A DNA stretch of 61,691 bases from a virus. The notes beneath the pieces are model-generated. The model was not told where the DNA came from and made no database searches. It saw only the letters and a list, made by a program, of their open reading frames with translations. The stretch lies in IMG/VR virus record IMGVR_UViG_3300027782_006460, positions 1 to 61,691 of that record, one strand, 5' to 3'. This document shows, piece by piece, positions 42,095 to 49,349 of this stretch. The stretch's first letter is position 1; the number at the start of each line of letters is the position of its first letter. The position numbers were made by a program, and so were the translations under genes.

Positions 42095-43051
42095 ATGACA
42101 TTATTCAAAAACACTTTTGAAAAAGACATTAACTTGGAAAGTTATTGCAAAAAAAGTAAACAAATTTTGTTCCGAAGAAGAACAGGAGGTTTTGGTGATA
42201 TATTAATGATGAGAATGATTTTTGAAGATATTAAAAAAACTTATCCAGAATTCTCAATTCATTGGGCAATGCCTGTAAAATACCATTCTATTGCAAGCCA
42301 TCCTTATGTTGATGAAATCATAGATTACGAAAAAATAAACAGAAAAAATTATATTAATTCAATAAATTTAAGTGATATTTGCATTGCTTATGAATCGGTA
42401 CATAAAAAAGAATGTTTGCTGCACAGAAGTGATATTTGGGCTAAAAAATGTGGAATTGAATTAAAAAATCATAATATGCATTTGAATCCAAATGTAGAAT
42501 CTATAGAAAAAATGAAAACATTAATGGAAGAAGTAAAAAAATTTAAAAACGGAAAAACAATAATTTTTTGTCCTTTTTCAGCAAATCAAGCAAAAGATTT
42601 GCCTGATTTTCAAATAAACTTTATCATTAATTTTTTAGAAAAAATAAAAATAAATTGTTTGGTTCTTCACGATCAAAAAGATTTAAGGCTTTATGATAAA
42701 AATTATCCTATTTTAACTGTTAATAATTTCAAAGATGTAATAGCAACACATCACTTAGCAGATGCAGTAATATCAGTTGATACTGGCCACTTACATTGTG
42801 CTGGTGGTCTTAAAAAGCCTCTTTTAGGTATTTTTGGATATATTGACGGAGATATTTATTGTAAATATTACGATTGCATATTAATTCAAAAACACCGAAA
42901 AAATAATAATTGGCCATGTGATGGGCCTTGTTGGAATTATTTTAATTGCCCAATTCCTCATGATACCCCTCAAAAACCCTGCATGACTATGATTACAGAA
43001 GAAGAAATAACAGATAAAATAAACTTATTACTAGATAAATATAACCTTTAG
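42095..43051 (+). CDS. glycosyltransferase family 9 (heptosyltransferase-like)
   Basis: A 318-residue GT-B enzyme. RRTGGFGDILMMRMIFEDIK (28-47) is the GT9 N-terminal 'G-D-x-x-x-x-x-P/R-x-x-x-x-x-K' helix; HPYVDEII follows; KTIIFCPFSANQAKDLP (about 150-166) starts the second Rossmann domain; ISVDTGHLHCAGGLKKPLLGIFG (about 226-248) is the donor-binding 'S-x-D-T-G-x-x-H-x-A' motif. GT9 enzymes normally add heptose to LPS core. It lies just after a terminator and 7 nt before the gene at 43059. A Cys-rich C-terminal part (CDGPCWNYFNCPIP) is unusual. Confidence 0.8.
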   Translation: MTLFKNTFEKDINLESYCKKSKQILFRRRTGGFGDILMMRMIFEDIKKTYPEFSIHWAMPVKYHSIASHPYVDEIIDYEKINRKNYINSINLSDICIAYESVHKKECLLHRSDIWAKKCGIELKNHNMHLNPNVESIEKMKTLMEEVKKFKNGKTIIFCPFSANQAKDLPDFQINFIINFLEKIKINCLVLHDQKDLRLYDKNYPILTVNNFKDVIATHHLADAVISVDTGHLHCAGGLKKPLLGIFGYIDGDIYCKYYDCILIQKHRKNNNWPCDGPCWNYFNCPIPHDTPQKPCMTMITEEEITDKINLLLDKYNL

Positions 43052-43058
43052 GAAATTT

Positions 43059-43292
43059 ATGGCATCATATATCAATCATGACAATATAAAAATAATCACA
43101 AAAGATGGAGAAATTAAAATTCATCTAAGCATTGATTTAAATGTAAATATGAATGGAGAATTTAATTCATCTGGTTACTTAAAAAAAAACAATGAAGAAA
43201 CTATACTAAAGACAGAAGAAGAAAAAACTATCTGGCAAGTACCAGATTTTTCAGCTGTAAAAAACAAAGTAAACTTTGGAAAGCAAGAATGA
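43059..43292 (+). CDS. small protein preceding MreB-like gene
   Basis: A 77-residue protein: a beta-hairpin N-terminus (IKIITKDGEIKIHLSIDLNV), a variable linker, and a C-terminal TIWQVPDFSAVKNKVNFGKQ motif. Small proteins ending in 'W-x-[IV]-P-D-F ... F-G-K' occur in other phages with no assigned function. GGAAATTT precedes ATG. It lies 13 nt before the MreB-like gene and could be its partner; the C-terminal motif may be an interaction peptide. Confidence 0.5.
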   Translation: MASYINHDNIKIITKDGEIKIHLSIDLNVNMNGEFNSSGYLKKNNEETILKTEEEKTIWQVPDFSAVKNKVNFGKQE

Positions 43293-43305
43293 AAGAAGTG
43301 TTAAT

Positions 43306-44313
43306 ATGAAAGTAATATCTTTTGATGTTGGAACTTACAATTTAGTTTGTTGTCAGAGAAACAAAGAAAATAATTTTTCTTATAAAAAAGAAATTAATGC
43401 ATTTTTAGAACTTCCAACTGAAAATAAATTTGTCTTTAACATGATGAAAAATGCTGGAGTTCCCCTTATTGAAAAAGATAAGGTAGCATATGCTTTGGGA
43501 GAAGCAGCAGTAAACATGGCCTATACTCTGCCTAGTTTAGAATTAAAAAGGCCAATGTCAGATGGTTGTGTAAACCCAAAAGAAAAAGATGCTTTTCAAA
43601 TTCTTTCTATTATGATTCATAGCTTAATTGGCGATTTAGATGATAATGGATTATTGTATTACTGTATTCCCTCGAATGCAATAAATCAAGAAACTGATGC
43701 TGACTATCACAGTAAGGTATTAGAAGCCATATTTAATGCTTATGAAAGCACTAATGGCAATAAGATAGAAGCAAGACCAATCAACGAAGCATTAGCTCTT
43801 GTATATGCAGAAGCAGCAGATAAGAACTATACTGCTATTTCAGCCTCTTTTGGTGGGGGCATGGTTAATATTTGCTTTGCAATGTATGGAAATCCAATTT
43901 TTCAATTTGCCATTGTAAATTCTGGAGATTGGATTGACAAACAAGCTGCAAGAGCTACTGGGGAAAGTGCTACTTTTATAAACAAAGAAAAAATGAAAGT
44001 TAGCTTGAACAAAGATCCAAAAAATTTAATTGAAAGAGCTATTCAAACACAATATAAATTAATGATAGAAAAAACAGTAACCATGATAAAAAATGGCTTA
44101 GCAAATGCTGGTAAGTCTGTAAGAATATCTGATCCAATTGATTTTATTATTGCTGGTGGTACTTCAAGCATCGATGGATTTACTGAAGTATTTGAAGAAG
44201 TAATTAAAAGTGCTGAATTAAGCATTCCAATTGGAAAAGTCATTAGACCTCATGACCCTCTGTTTTCAGTAGCAAGAGGTTGTTTAATAGCTGCGGAGAT
44301 GTCCACCAAATGA
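43306..44313 (+). CDS. MreB/actin-like ATPase homologue
   Basis: A 335-residue protein, the length of MreB. The actin-fold motifs occur in order: phosphate-1 SFDVGTYN (5-12), KRPMSDGCV (81-89, compare MreB RPMKDGV), the strand YYCIPSN (118-124, compare VCVPVG), PINEALALVYAEA (158-170, compare EPMAAAIGAG), phosphate-2 SFGGGMVNI (181-189), SGDWID (206-211), adenosine motif IIAGGTSSIDGF (281-292), and DPLFSVARGCLIAAEM (317-332, compare DPLTCVARG). The Asp of phosphate-2 is replaced by Ser, so hydrolysis may differ. ATG 43306 is chosen because AAAGAAG lies 8 nt upstream. It may form filaments for positioning phage DNA or act on host shape. Confidence 0.8.
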   Translation: MKVISFDVGTYNLVCCQRNKENNFSYKKEINAFLELPTENKFVFNMMKNAGVPLIEKDKVAYALGEAAVNMAYTLPSLELKRPMSDGCVNPKEKDAFQILSIMIHSLIGDLDDNGLLYYCIPSNAINQETDADYHSKVLEAIFNAYESTNGNKIEARPINEALALVYAEAADKNYTAISASFGGGMVNICFAMYGNPIFQFAIVNSGDWIDKQAARATGESATFINKEKMKVSLNKDPKNLIERAIQTQYKLMIEKTVTMIKNGLANAGKSVRISDPIDFIIAGGTSSIDGFTEVFEEVIKSAELSIPIGKVIRPHDPLFSVARGCLIAAEMSTK

Positions 44314-44765
44314 AAATTACAAAAACAGTTTCAGATTTGGGAATAGCAGCATATATTTTGATGCAAGGATATGATTTATTAGGCAAAAAAGAAAAAGATT
44401 TTCATTTTGAAGTAGATCAAAACGATGAAAGAAAATTTGATGAATTAAAAATAAGCTATCTTGTAAGTGAATTTCATTATTTTGATCATTGTTTGATGGG
44501 AATTAAAAAATTAGAAGATTTCAATCATCCAATTGAATCTAAGTATTATGTTACAGATTTAGGTGCAGCAGCATATTTATTAATGCACAAATTTAGAATA
44601 TTAGGCAGAAAAGGAAAAAGTTATTTTTTTGAAATCTTTTCAAACGAAGAAAACGATCAATTTCAAGACTTAAACCTACAATATGCCAATAGTGAATTTC
44701 ACAATTTTGATTCAAAACTAATGTCTTTGAAAAAGATAGGAAGTTTTTTGAGACATAAAAAATAA
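44310..44765 (+). CDS. tandem DUF5659-like domain protein
   Basis: A 151-residue protein built of two copies of a ~70-residue unit: TVSDLGIAAYILMQGYDLLG ... FDHCLMGIKKLEDF and YVTDLGAAAYLLMHKFRILG ... FDSKLMSLKKIGSF. The pattern 'T/V-x-D-L-x-x-A-A-Y-L-x-x-x-G-x-x-L' followed by a 'F-x-F-E' strand matches DUF5659-type small domains of unknown function found in phages and plasmids. The start overlaps the MreB-like stop (ATGA), with GGAG 11 nt upstream, so the two are co-translated. Confidence 0.7.
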   Translation: MKITKTVSDLGIAAYILMQGYDLLGKKEKDFHFEVDQNDERKFDELKISYLVSEFHYFDHCLMGIKKLEDFNHPIESKYYVTDLGAAAYLLMHKFRILGRKGKSYFFEIFSNEENDQFQDLNLQYANSEFHNFDSKLMSLKKIGSFLRHKK

Positions 44766-44773
44766 CTACTTTT

Positions 44774-45637
44774 ATGGAAACTTCTAAAATTGCAAACATC
44801 ATTGGTAAAATCAATGAAAAACTTGAAAAAATGAAAAGACAATCAGATAATATATTTACATCTGAAGATGAAAATGATTTCTTTCAAAATTTTTTAAATT
44901 ACTGCACAAATAAAGACAATAAAACATACGCAAAAAAAACTTTTTTTGACAAGATAAAAAACTGGTATCATAAGTTTCTAGGTGAAAACAGAAATATAAA
45001 TTTAGAAGAATTTAAATTTATAAATGAAGAAGCAAATCTTTTAAGTGAAGCAATATGCGACAAGGAAAGTCTTGAACAAGTAAAAAATATATTTTCAACT
45101 TGGAAAAAAGGATTTATATACAATTACAAAACAAAATTTAATTTTGATGTAAATTACATTCAAAGCGAATTAAGTAATATTTTAAAAATTGCAAGTCAAG
45201 ATAAACCTAGCTATATGGATTTCATTTCACAAGAAAATCCCGAAAAGAAACCAGAAGTCACACAAGATAAAAAAAGAACCAAACAACCGCCTATAGAAGT
45301 TTCTAAGCCATCTGAAAAAGTTGCAAAATCATCTGTAAGAGTTCCCAAACCATCATCTATAAGAGTTCCTAAACCATCATCTATAAGAATTCCTAAACCA
45401 TCATCTATAGAAGTTCCCAAACCATCATCTATAGAAGCTCCCAAAGAAGCAGAAATTCCAAATAATTTCCAAGATGAATTAGATTTAATTACAAAAGAAA
45501 TAGAAAACTTGGGAATAGTAATTACAGATGATGCCAAAGAAAAAATAACAAGAATTTTAAAATCAAAAAGAAATAGTAGCTTTATAGATTTGATTAATTC
45601 TGGTGATGTTAAAGAAATAAAATTCTTACTTAATTAA
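44774..45637 (+). CDS. hypothetical protein with VPKPSSI repeats
   Basis: A 287-residue protein. The N-terminal ~150 residues are helical and charged; a Pro/Lys/Ser linker at about 165-225 holds four near-identical 8-residue units (V-P-K-P-S-S-I-R/E); a C-terminal domain (about 232-287, LDLITKEIENLGIVITDD) is helical. The linker could be a flexible multivalent tether. It is the third gene after the MreB-like gene with only a 9-nt gap, so it may belong to the same functional unit. No family is recognised. Confidence 0.55.
   Translation: METSKIANIIGKINEKLEKMKRQSDNIFTSEDENDFFQNFLNYCTNKDNKTYAKKTFFDKIKNWYHKFLGENRNINLEEFKFINEEANLLSEAICDKESLEQVKNIFSTWKKGFIYNYKTKFNFDVNYIQSELSNILKIASQDKPSYMDFISQENPEKKPEVTQDKKRTKQPPIEVSKPSEKVAKSSVRVPKPSSIRVPKPSSIRIPKPSSIEVPKPSSIEAPKEAEIPNNFQDELDLITKEIENLGIVITDDAKEKITRILKSKRNSSFIDLINSGDVKEIKFLLN
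45341..45436 (+). repeat. 24-nt tandem repeat, four copies, in coding frame
   Basis: Units start at 45341, 45365, 45389 and 45413, each encoding V/I-P-K-P-S-S-I-R/E; a partial fifth unit follows. Copies differ by only a few bases, which indicates recent expansion. Confidence 0.9.
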
Positions 45638-45875
45638 CTTTTTCTTCTGGCTTTTTCATTACGACTTTTTCTTCTGCAATACAAATTACAGAATGCATGT
45701 TGAAATAAGTTTTACATTTAGTACCAGGATGTTCTGTTAAAATGCCAGAATCACTAATACTCAAAACTTTGCCTATAAAATAAGCTAAGTTTTGATCTTC
45801 TGTGAAATTTCTATTTGTTTTGCCAACAAATATAGTGCACACTTTATCGACAAAAAAACTTAAGTTTGTATTCAT
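45630..45875 (-). CDS. small beta-rich protein coupled to primase
   Basis: An 81-residue protein. The section YFIGKVLSISDSGILTEH followed by CKTYFNMHSVICIAEEK has the strand order of a small Sm-like/SH3-like barrel. Its start overlaps the primase stop by 4 nt, and a TTTAAATA box lies exactly 4 nt before its ATG inside the primase gene, so it may be made both from the primase mRNA and from its own near-leaderless transcript. No family is assigned. Confidence 0.55.
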   Translation of the reverse strand: MNTNLSFFVDKVCTIFVGKTNRNFTEDQNLAYFIGKVLSISDSGILTEHPGTKCKTYFNMHSVICIAEEKVVMKKPEEKVN

Positions 45876-46876
45876 AATATATTTAAAAAATCTAAATTTT
45901 CCAAAGGTTTTTCATTCTTAATAACATATGTTTTTAAGATATTCGATGAATGCTTAATAAGCATTTCATTCCAATCTTTAAAACCAACTGCTGGTCTTAT
46001 TATAGTCAATCTATCACTTTTGCCTGTTAAATTATACGCATTTAATTTTGTCTTCATGTTTTTTATAGCTTGAGTTCCAGCACTATCTAAGTCAAGACAC
46101 AAACAAACTTCAAAATTAGCAAGCATAGCAGCTTGTATATCAGATAGATTTTTACCACCACAAGCCATAGCATCAAATCCTGCCAAACTCAATGAACAAG
46201 CATCAAACTCACCTTCTGTTAAGTATATTTTATTAGTTTCAATTCTTTTAGGCAAGTACAAAACATCTTCTTTTCCAACTCCTATTGTTTTTGATGGCCC
46301 TAAGTACCTTAATTTTGTATCGTATAAAGCTCTTGTATTAAAATAAATCAAAGAAGAAAAATCAAAATCAAAGTATGGAATTACTATCCTTCCTTTGTAC
46401 TTTCCATTAGTGCAAACAAAAAAGTTGTTATAACTAATTTTTCTACTTTTCAAATAATCTCTAGCCAATTTTTTATAATAATCATCAGAATCATCAATAA
46501 TTTCACAATTATCAGGAATTTTTATTTCTATTTTTTTGTTTCTCAAACTGTAATCTGTTTCTTGATAATTAAAAATTTGATTTAAATTTTTATCTGATGC
46601 TCGAATTGTTCCTTTGAGTATTTTCAATGCTTTTGAAAAATCACATTTTTCAATATCCATGACTAAATTTAACAAAGTGCCTTTTTTATCTGTTTTAAAA
46701 CAATGATATACTCCAAAACCAATGTTTTTTTTCCCACCTTTAGGATTACACCACAAATGAAATTTATTGTCTTTTTCTGCAAAAAAAGAATTTAACCTGA
46801 TCTCATCACCTTTGATAATTACTTTATCAAATCTAGATTTTGCCCAATTTATAAAAGCTTCAGAATCAATTTGCAT
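45872..46876 (-). CDS. DNA primase (DnaG-type, TOPRIM)
   Basis: A 334-residue protein. The N-terminal zinc-binding region is degenerate but recognisable: FHLWCNPKGGKK (39-50) with YHCFKTDKKGTLLNLVMD (57-74). The TOPRIM domain carries the catalytic Glu in YLTEGEFDACSL (218-229) and the D-x-D in CLDLDSAG (260-267), followed by GFKDWNEML (298-306). Length is like T4 gp61 (342). Known role: making RNA primers for lagging-strand synthesis with a helicase not in this window. It is divergent from the nuclease gene at 46905, 28 bp apart. Confidence 0.85.
   Translation of the reverse strand: MQIDSEAFINWAKSRFDKVIIKGDEIRLNSFFAEKDNKFHLWCNPKGGKKNIGFGVYHCFKTDKKGTLLNLVMDIEKCDFSKALKILKGTIRASDKNLNQIFNYQETDYSLRNKKIEIKIPDNCEIIDDSDDYYKKLARDYLKSRKISYNNFFVCTNGKYKGRIVIPYFDFDFSSLIYFNTRALYDTKLRYLGPSKTIGVGKEDVLYLPKRIETNKIYLTEGEFDACSLSLAGFDAMACGGKNLSDIQAAMLANFEVCLCLDLDSAGTQAIKNMKTKLNAYNLTGKSDRLTIIRPAVGFKDWNEMLIKHSSNILKTYVIKNEKPLENLDFLNIL
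45880..45887 (-). promoter_or_regulatory. late-type promoter box TTTAAATA, 4 nt before ATG
   Basis: Minus-strand TTTAAATA-TATT-ATG, with the same spacer TATT as the exact consensus box at 32669. It lies within the 3' end of the primase gene. Confidence 0.4.
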
Positions 46877-46892
46877 TTTACTTTCTCATTAC

Positions 46893-46900
46893 ATAAAATA
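46893..46900 (+). promoter_or_regulatory. possible late-type promoter box ATAAAATA
   Basis: ATAAAATA-ATAT-ATG stands before the PD-(D/E)XK nuclease gene, which has no ribosome site. It is a weaker variant of the recurrent box, with the same 4-nt spacing. Confidence 0.3.
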
Positions 46901-46904
46901 ATAT

Positions 46905-47669
46905 ATGGAAATAGATTATCTAAGTGTTAGTAGAAAACAATGTTGGGATACTTGCCAACAACAATATAAGTACAAGTATCATCTTAAAGTAATTTCAAAC
47001 AAACCTCAACAAATATTTTTCACATATGGCCAAGTAATACACAAAGCAGCTGAACTTTATGTTGCTTCAAAAGGATCTCAGACACTTGAGTATTTTACTA
47101 AAGAGATATTAACTGGCAATATTAGCTTGGATAAATTTAAACCAGCATCAAAAATTTCTCTGCCTACAAGTTATTATGAAAAAATAACAAACCACATTAG
47201 ACAATTAAAGAAAATTACTGATTTCTTAGGCTTTGATGGTGATACTGAATTTGAATTTAAACATGATTTAAATCCACCAAATAACACAATACTCAAAGGC
47301 TACATTGATAGAATTCTTAAGAAAAATGAAAAATTTTTTGTCATAGATTACAAAACAACTAAAACTGGGCCTTATAGAAAAGACAAAAATACAATAAAAA
47401 AAGATTTGCAAATGCAAGCTTATAGTTTAGTTGTAAGAGATAAATTTAATATTTCAGGAGATAAAATAATATTAGCTTTGTTTTATCTTGAAGGCGGGAA
47501 TATGATTTCGGTAAGCTTTAATGATGAAACTTTAGATGCTTGCAAAAAAACCTTGTTAGAAACCTTTGAAGAAATTAAAACTAAAGAACCAGAAAAGGCA
47601 AAAGCAAATGTAGGAAACCATTGTAAGTTTTGTGACTACAATGATATTTGTCCTTATTATAAATCATGA
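46905..47669 (+). CDS. PD-(D/E)XK nuclease, RecB/Cas4-like with Fe-S cluster
   Basis: A 254-residue protein. The RecB-type nuclease motifs are present: H46 in VIHKAAE, D135 in GYIDRI, D148-x-K150 in VIDYKTTKT, and Q169-x-x-x-Y173 in LQMQAYSL. Four cysteines (C17 or C13, and C240-x2-C243-x5-C249) form the AddB/Cas4-type 4Fe-4S arrangement around the fold. Such exonucleases process DNA ends for recombination. It is divergent from the primase and overlaps the next gene as ATGA. No CRISPR is nearby, so replication or recombination is the likely role. Confidence 0.88.
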   Translation: MEIDYLSVSRKQCWDTCQQQYKYKYHLKVISNKPQQIFFTYGQVIHKAAELYVASKGSQTLEYFTKEILTGNISLDKFKPASKISLPTSYYEKITNHIRQLKKITDFLGFDGDTEFEFKHDLNPPNNTILKGYIDRILKKNEKFFVIDYKTTKTGPYRKDKNTIKKDLQMQAYSLVVRDKFNISGDKIILALFYLEGGNMISVSFNDETLDACKKTLLETFEEIKTKEPEKAKANVGNHCKFCDYNDICPYYKS

Positions 47670-48088
47670 AAACAAATTTTGTTAATATAATTAACCATTC
47701 AATTTTGATTGATGAAATAGGTCTTGATCTATTAAAAGATAAAAAAAGTTTTATTGCTTATGGTATTTTAAGCGAAACAAATTCTTTAATGATAAAACAG
47801 GAAAATAAAATACCTGAAATATTTACACAATACACAATTAAATTTGACGAATCAATTAAAGAAACTGTTAGCTGCAATGATAATCACTATTGTATAAATT
47901 TAAAAAAAATAAATATTTTAAAAAAACAATTACCTTTAAAATGTTTAAATACCTATAAAGTTGAAAAAAACAATGTAAATTTTATACACATGATAAATTT
48001 TGTTTTTAAAGATGAATTGATTAAAAGTTTTTACTTTTCTTTTAGCAATTTGACAAAGCAAAAGAAAATTTCAAACTTGCAACATTAG
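47666..48088 (+). CDS. hypothetical protein coupled to nuclease
   Basis: A 140-residue Asn/Lys-rich protein with no recognised motif. It starts within the nuclease stop (ATGA), which argues for co-expression. Its last 47 nt overlap a convergent structural gene, a longer overlap than elsewhere in the window. It might be an accessory subunit of the nuclease; nothing in the sequence shows this. Confidence 0.5.
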   Translation: MKTNFVNIINHSILIDEIGLDLLKDKKSFIAYGILSETNSLMIKQENKIPEIFTQYTIKFDESIKETVSCNDNHYCINLKKINILKKQLPLKCLNTYKVEKNNVNFIHMINFVFKDELIKSFYFSFSNLTKQKKISNLQH

Positions 48089-48557
48089 GTGGACTAAGAG
48101 TTAATGACTCAGAAAGCCTTGCAGAAGAAATTAAAACTCCACCACTTCCTGTGCTTACAGTTGTTAAAAATAAATTTTGAACTGGACCCAATATTCCTGT
48201 AGTTGCTGAAAAATTTACAACTGGGCCAGAAACTTGATAGTTGCTACCAGATGTTAAACTAATGTTTAGCTGTATAGGTAAGATTTGTTGCCTTGTGTAG
48301 CCATTTCCAAGTGGTTCACCTGTTAGATTACTTAAAGTATCAGTAAATCCCAATGTAGTTCTGTTATCTAAGCCAATATAAAATGAAGATGGAGCACTAT
48401 TTCCTGTAAAAACACTATTTAATATCAAAAGCTCACCTTGTTGGTGCAGTATATTATAAATGTTTTTTTCTTGATAAATAATTTTTTCATTGTCAAAAAC
48501 AGTAAACTCATCTATTTTTAAAATTCCATGCCAATTTTTTAAATCTTTATTAGTCAT
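48042..48557 (-). CDS. putative virion structural protein
   Basis: A 171-residue protein starting at ATG 48557 (a start at 48584 would overlap the divergent gene). KNWHGILKIDEFTVFDNEK, NILHQQGELLILNSVF, then SFYIGLDNRTTLGFTDTLSN and GYTRQQI follow a pattern seen in phage minor virion proteins near head genes ('LLH-x-G ... Y-I-G-L ... GY-x-R'). The C-terminal half is Ser/Thr/Leu-rich and beta. It overlaps the convergent gene by 47 nt. Exact location in the virion is unknown. Confidence 0.6.
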   Translation of the reverse strand: MTNKDLKNWHGILKIDEFTVFDNEKIIYQEKNIYNILHQQGELLILNSVFTGNSAPSSFYIGLDNRTTLGFTDTLSNLTGEPLGNGYTRQQILPIQLNISLTSGSNYQVSGPVVNFSATTGILGPVQNLFLTTVSTGSGGVLISSARLSESLTLSPPNVASLKFSFALSNC

Positions 48558-48564
48558 ATAAATA
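48557..48564 (+). promoter_or_regulatory. exact T4-late consensus TATAAATA, 10 nt before ATG
   Basis: TATAAATA is followed 10 nt later by ATG 48575. It overlaps the first base of the divergent gene's start codon, so the two genes share this 17-bp intergenic stretch. Confidence 0.5.
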
Positions 48565-48574
48565 TATACAATTA

Positions 48575-48760
48575 ATGCTAACATTTTATCAATATTTAAA
48601 AGAAGTTGCTACAAGTTCTTCAGATAGTCCTGATGGCACTAAATCAATTGTTGATATTGGTGATGGTCAAGCCTTTAATAATGATTGGGGCAATAAACCA
48701 TTTACAAAAAAAGATAAGCGTAAAAAAAGCCTTACTGTAAACAGAAAGGCTTGTTATTAA
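48575..48760 (+). CDS. small hypothetical protein
   Basis: A 61-residue protein: MLTFYQYLKEVATSSSDSPD, then a Gly/Asp-rich middle (DIGDGQAFNNDWGNKPFTKK) and a basic tail. Openings of the form 'M-x-[TS]-F-x-x-[FY]-L-x-E' are frequent on phage proteins. An exact TATAAATA box precedes it. The last codons run through a hairpin that serves as a terminator for the opposite-strand acidic gene. Function unknown. Confidence 0.55.
   Translation: MLTFYQYLKEVATSSSDSPDGTKSIVDIGDGQAFNNDWGNKPFTKKDKRKKSLTVNRKACY
48722..48752 (-). terminator. minus-strand intrinsic terminator inside the end of the opposite gene
   Basis: On the minus strand AAGCCTT-T-CTGT-TT-ACAG-T-AAGGCTT forms an 11-bp stem with one mismatch, followed by a further run of T. 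It lies just downstream of the acidic-repeat gene and encodes part of the C-terminus of the plus-strand 61-residue protein. Confidence 0.65.
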
Positions 48761-48781
48761 CTTTGCATACAGCGTAATTAA

Positions 48782-49117
48782 TTAATCATCTTCGTCTTCA
48801 TCGTCTTCATCTTCATCGTCTTCATCGTCTTCGTCTTCATCTTCATCATCTAAATTATCCCAATCGTCTTCATCTTCATCTTCATCTTCGTCATCGTCTT
48901 CATAATCTTCGTCATCGTCTTCATAATCTTCATCTTCATCTTCATCTTCGTCTTCATCTTCATCTTCATCTTCGTCTTCATCTTCGTCTTCGTCTTCGTC
49001 TTCATCTAAATTTTCCCAATCGTCATCGTTAAAATCACTTTCGCTATTGTAACTATTGACTTCTTGGTAATACAAAGACAATTTTTCTTTATTATCAATA
49101 TTGAATGACAAAAGCAT
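48782..49117 (-). CDS. extremely acidic Asp/Glu-repeat protein
   Basis: A 111-residue protein. The first ~35 residues are ordinary (MLLSFNIDNKEKLSLYYQEV); the rest is almost entirely Asp and Glu in (ED)n and (DDED)n runs broken by rare Trp-Asp/Glu-Asn-Leu and Tyr-Glu. The DNA is a tandem TCTTCA/TCTTCG hexamer array (minus-strand GAAGAT/GAAGAC). It has a strong ribosome site (AAAAGGAG, 6 nt before ATG) and a terminator, so it is probably well expressed. It could be a DNA mimic, a charge-based chaperone for basic proteins, or a repeat expansion. Confidence 0.7.
   Translation of the reverse strand: MLLSFNIDNKEKLSLYYQEVNSYNSESDFNDDDWENLDEDEDEDEDEDEDEDEDEDEDEDEDEDYEDDDEDYEDDDEDEDEDEDDWDNLDDEDEDEDDEDDEDEDDEDEDD
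48785..49010. repeat. GAAGAT/GAAGAC-type microsatellite in coding sequence
   Basis: A hexamer-based tandem array (tcttca/tcttcg on the plus strand) codes for Asp-Glu repeats in the acidic gene. Slippage at such arrays would change protein length in frame. Confidence 0.85.
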
Positions 49118-49184
49118 AATTTCTCCTTTTAAAAAATAAACACCTTATGTATTTTATTATTATTTTTTAAAAATACAAATATAA

Positions 49185-49218
49185 ATTTAAGAAATAAATT
49201 AAAATTTATTTCTTAAAT
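49185..49218. terminator. 16-bp perfect inverted repeat at 3' end of small membrane gene
   Basis: The arms 49185-49200 (atttaagaaataaatt) and 49203-49218 are perfect inverted copies with a 2-nt centre. The structure includes the last four codons and the stop of the 44-residue gene. It is AT-rich and followed by TTATATTTG on the minus strand, so it is a likely transcript end or stabiliser. Confidence 0.5.
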
Positions 49219-49340
49219 CCAAAAAACTTTTGTTTTACTAAATCCAATACTTTTTCAAAAAGTAATTTTACCCAAAAAGGCTGAGGTACATGCCATCCTA
49301 TTACCAAGCCAACACCAACCCAAAATAAATTTTCTAACAT
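49206..49340 (-). CDS. small single-pass membrane protein (44 aa)
   Basis: ATG 49340 to TAA 49206 encodes 44 residues: a hydrophobic N-terminal half (LFWVGVGLVIGWHVPQPFWV) and a basic C-terminal tail (VKQKFFGFKK). TAAGGAGG, an ideal ribosome site, lies 5 nt before the ATG, so the gene is real and well translated. Very similar short 'MLENLFW-V-x-x-G-x-x-I-G-W-x-V-P-Q-P' proteins occur in other marine and freshwater phages without a known function. It is located between the acidic-repeat gene and the metalloprotease. Confidence 0.75.
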   Translation of the reverse strand: MLENLFWVGVGLVIGWHVPQPFWVKLLFEKVLDLVKQKFFGFKK

Positions 49341-49349
49341 AAAACCTCC

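Noticed and set aside
43306-44313. PhuZ-type phage tubulin
   Set aside because: There is no GGGTGTG tubulin signature; the motifs and their order are those of MreB/actin.
46905-47669. Cas4 of a CRISPR adaptation module
   Set aside because: There is no Cas1/Cas2 and no array nearby; the domain set also fits AddB/RecB-like phage recombination nucleases.
49118-49205. Additional gene or tRNA in the AT-rich gap
   Set aside because: No open frame with a start signal and no cloverleaf; only an inverted repeat at the end of the neighbouring gene.
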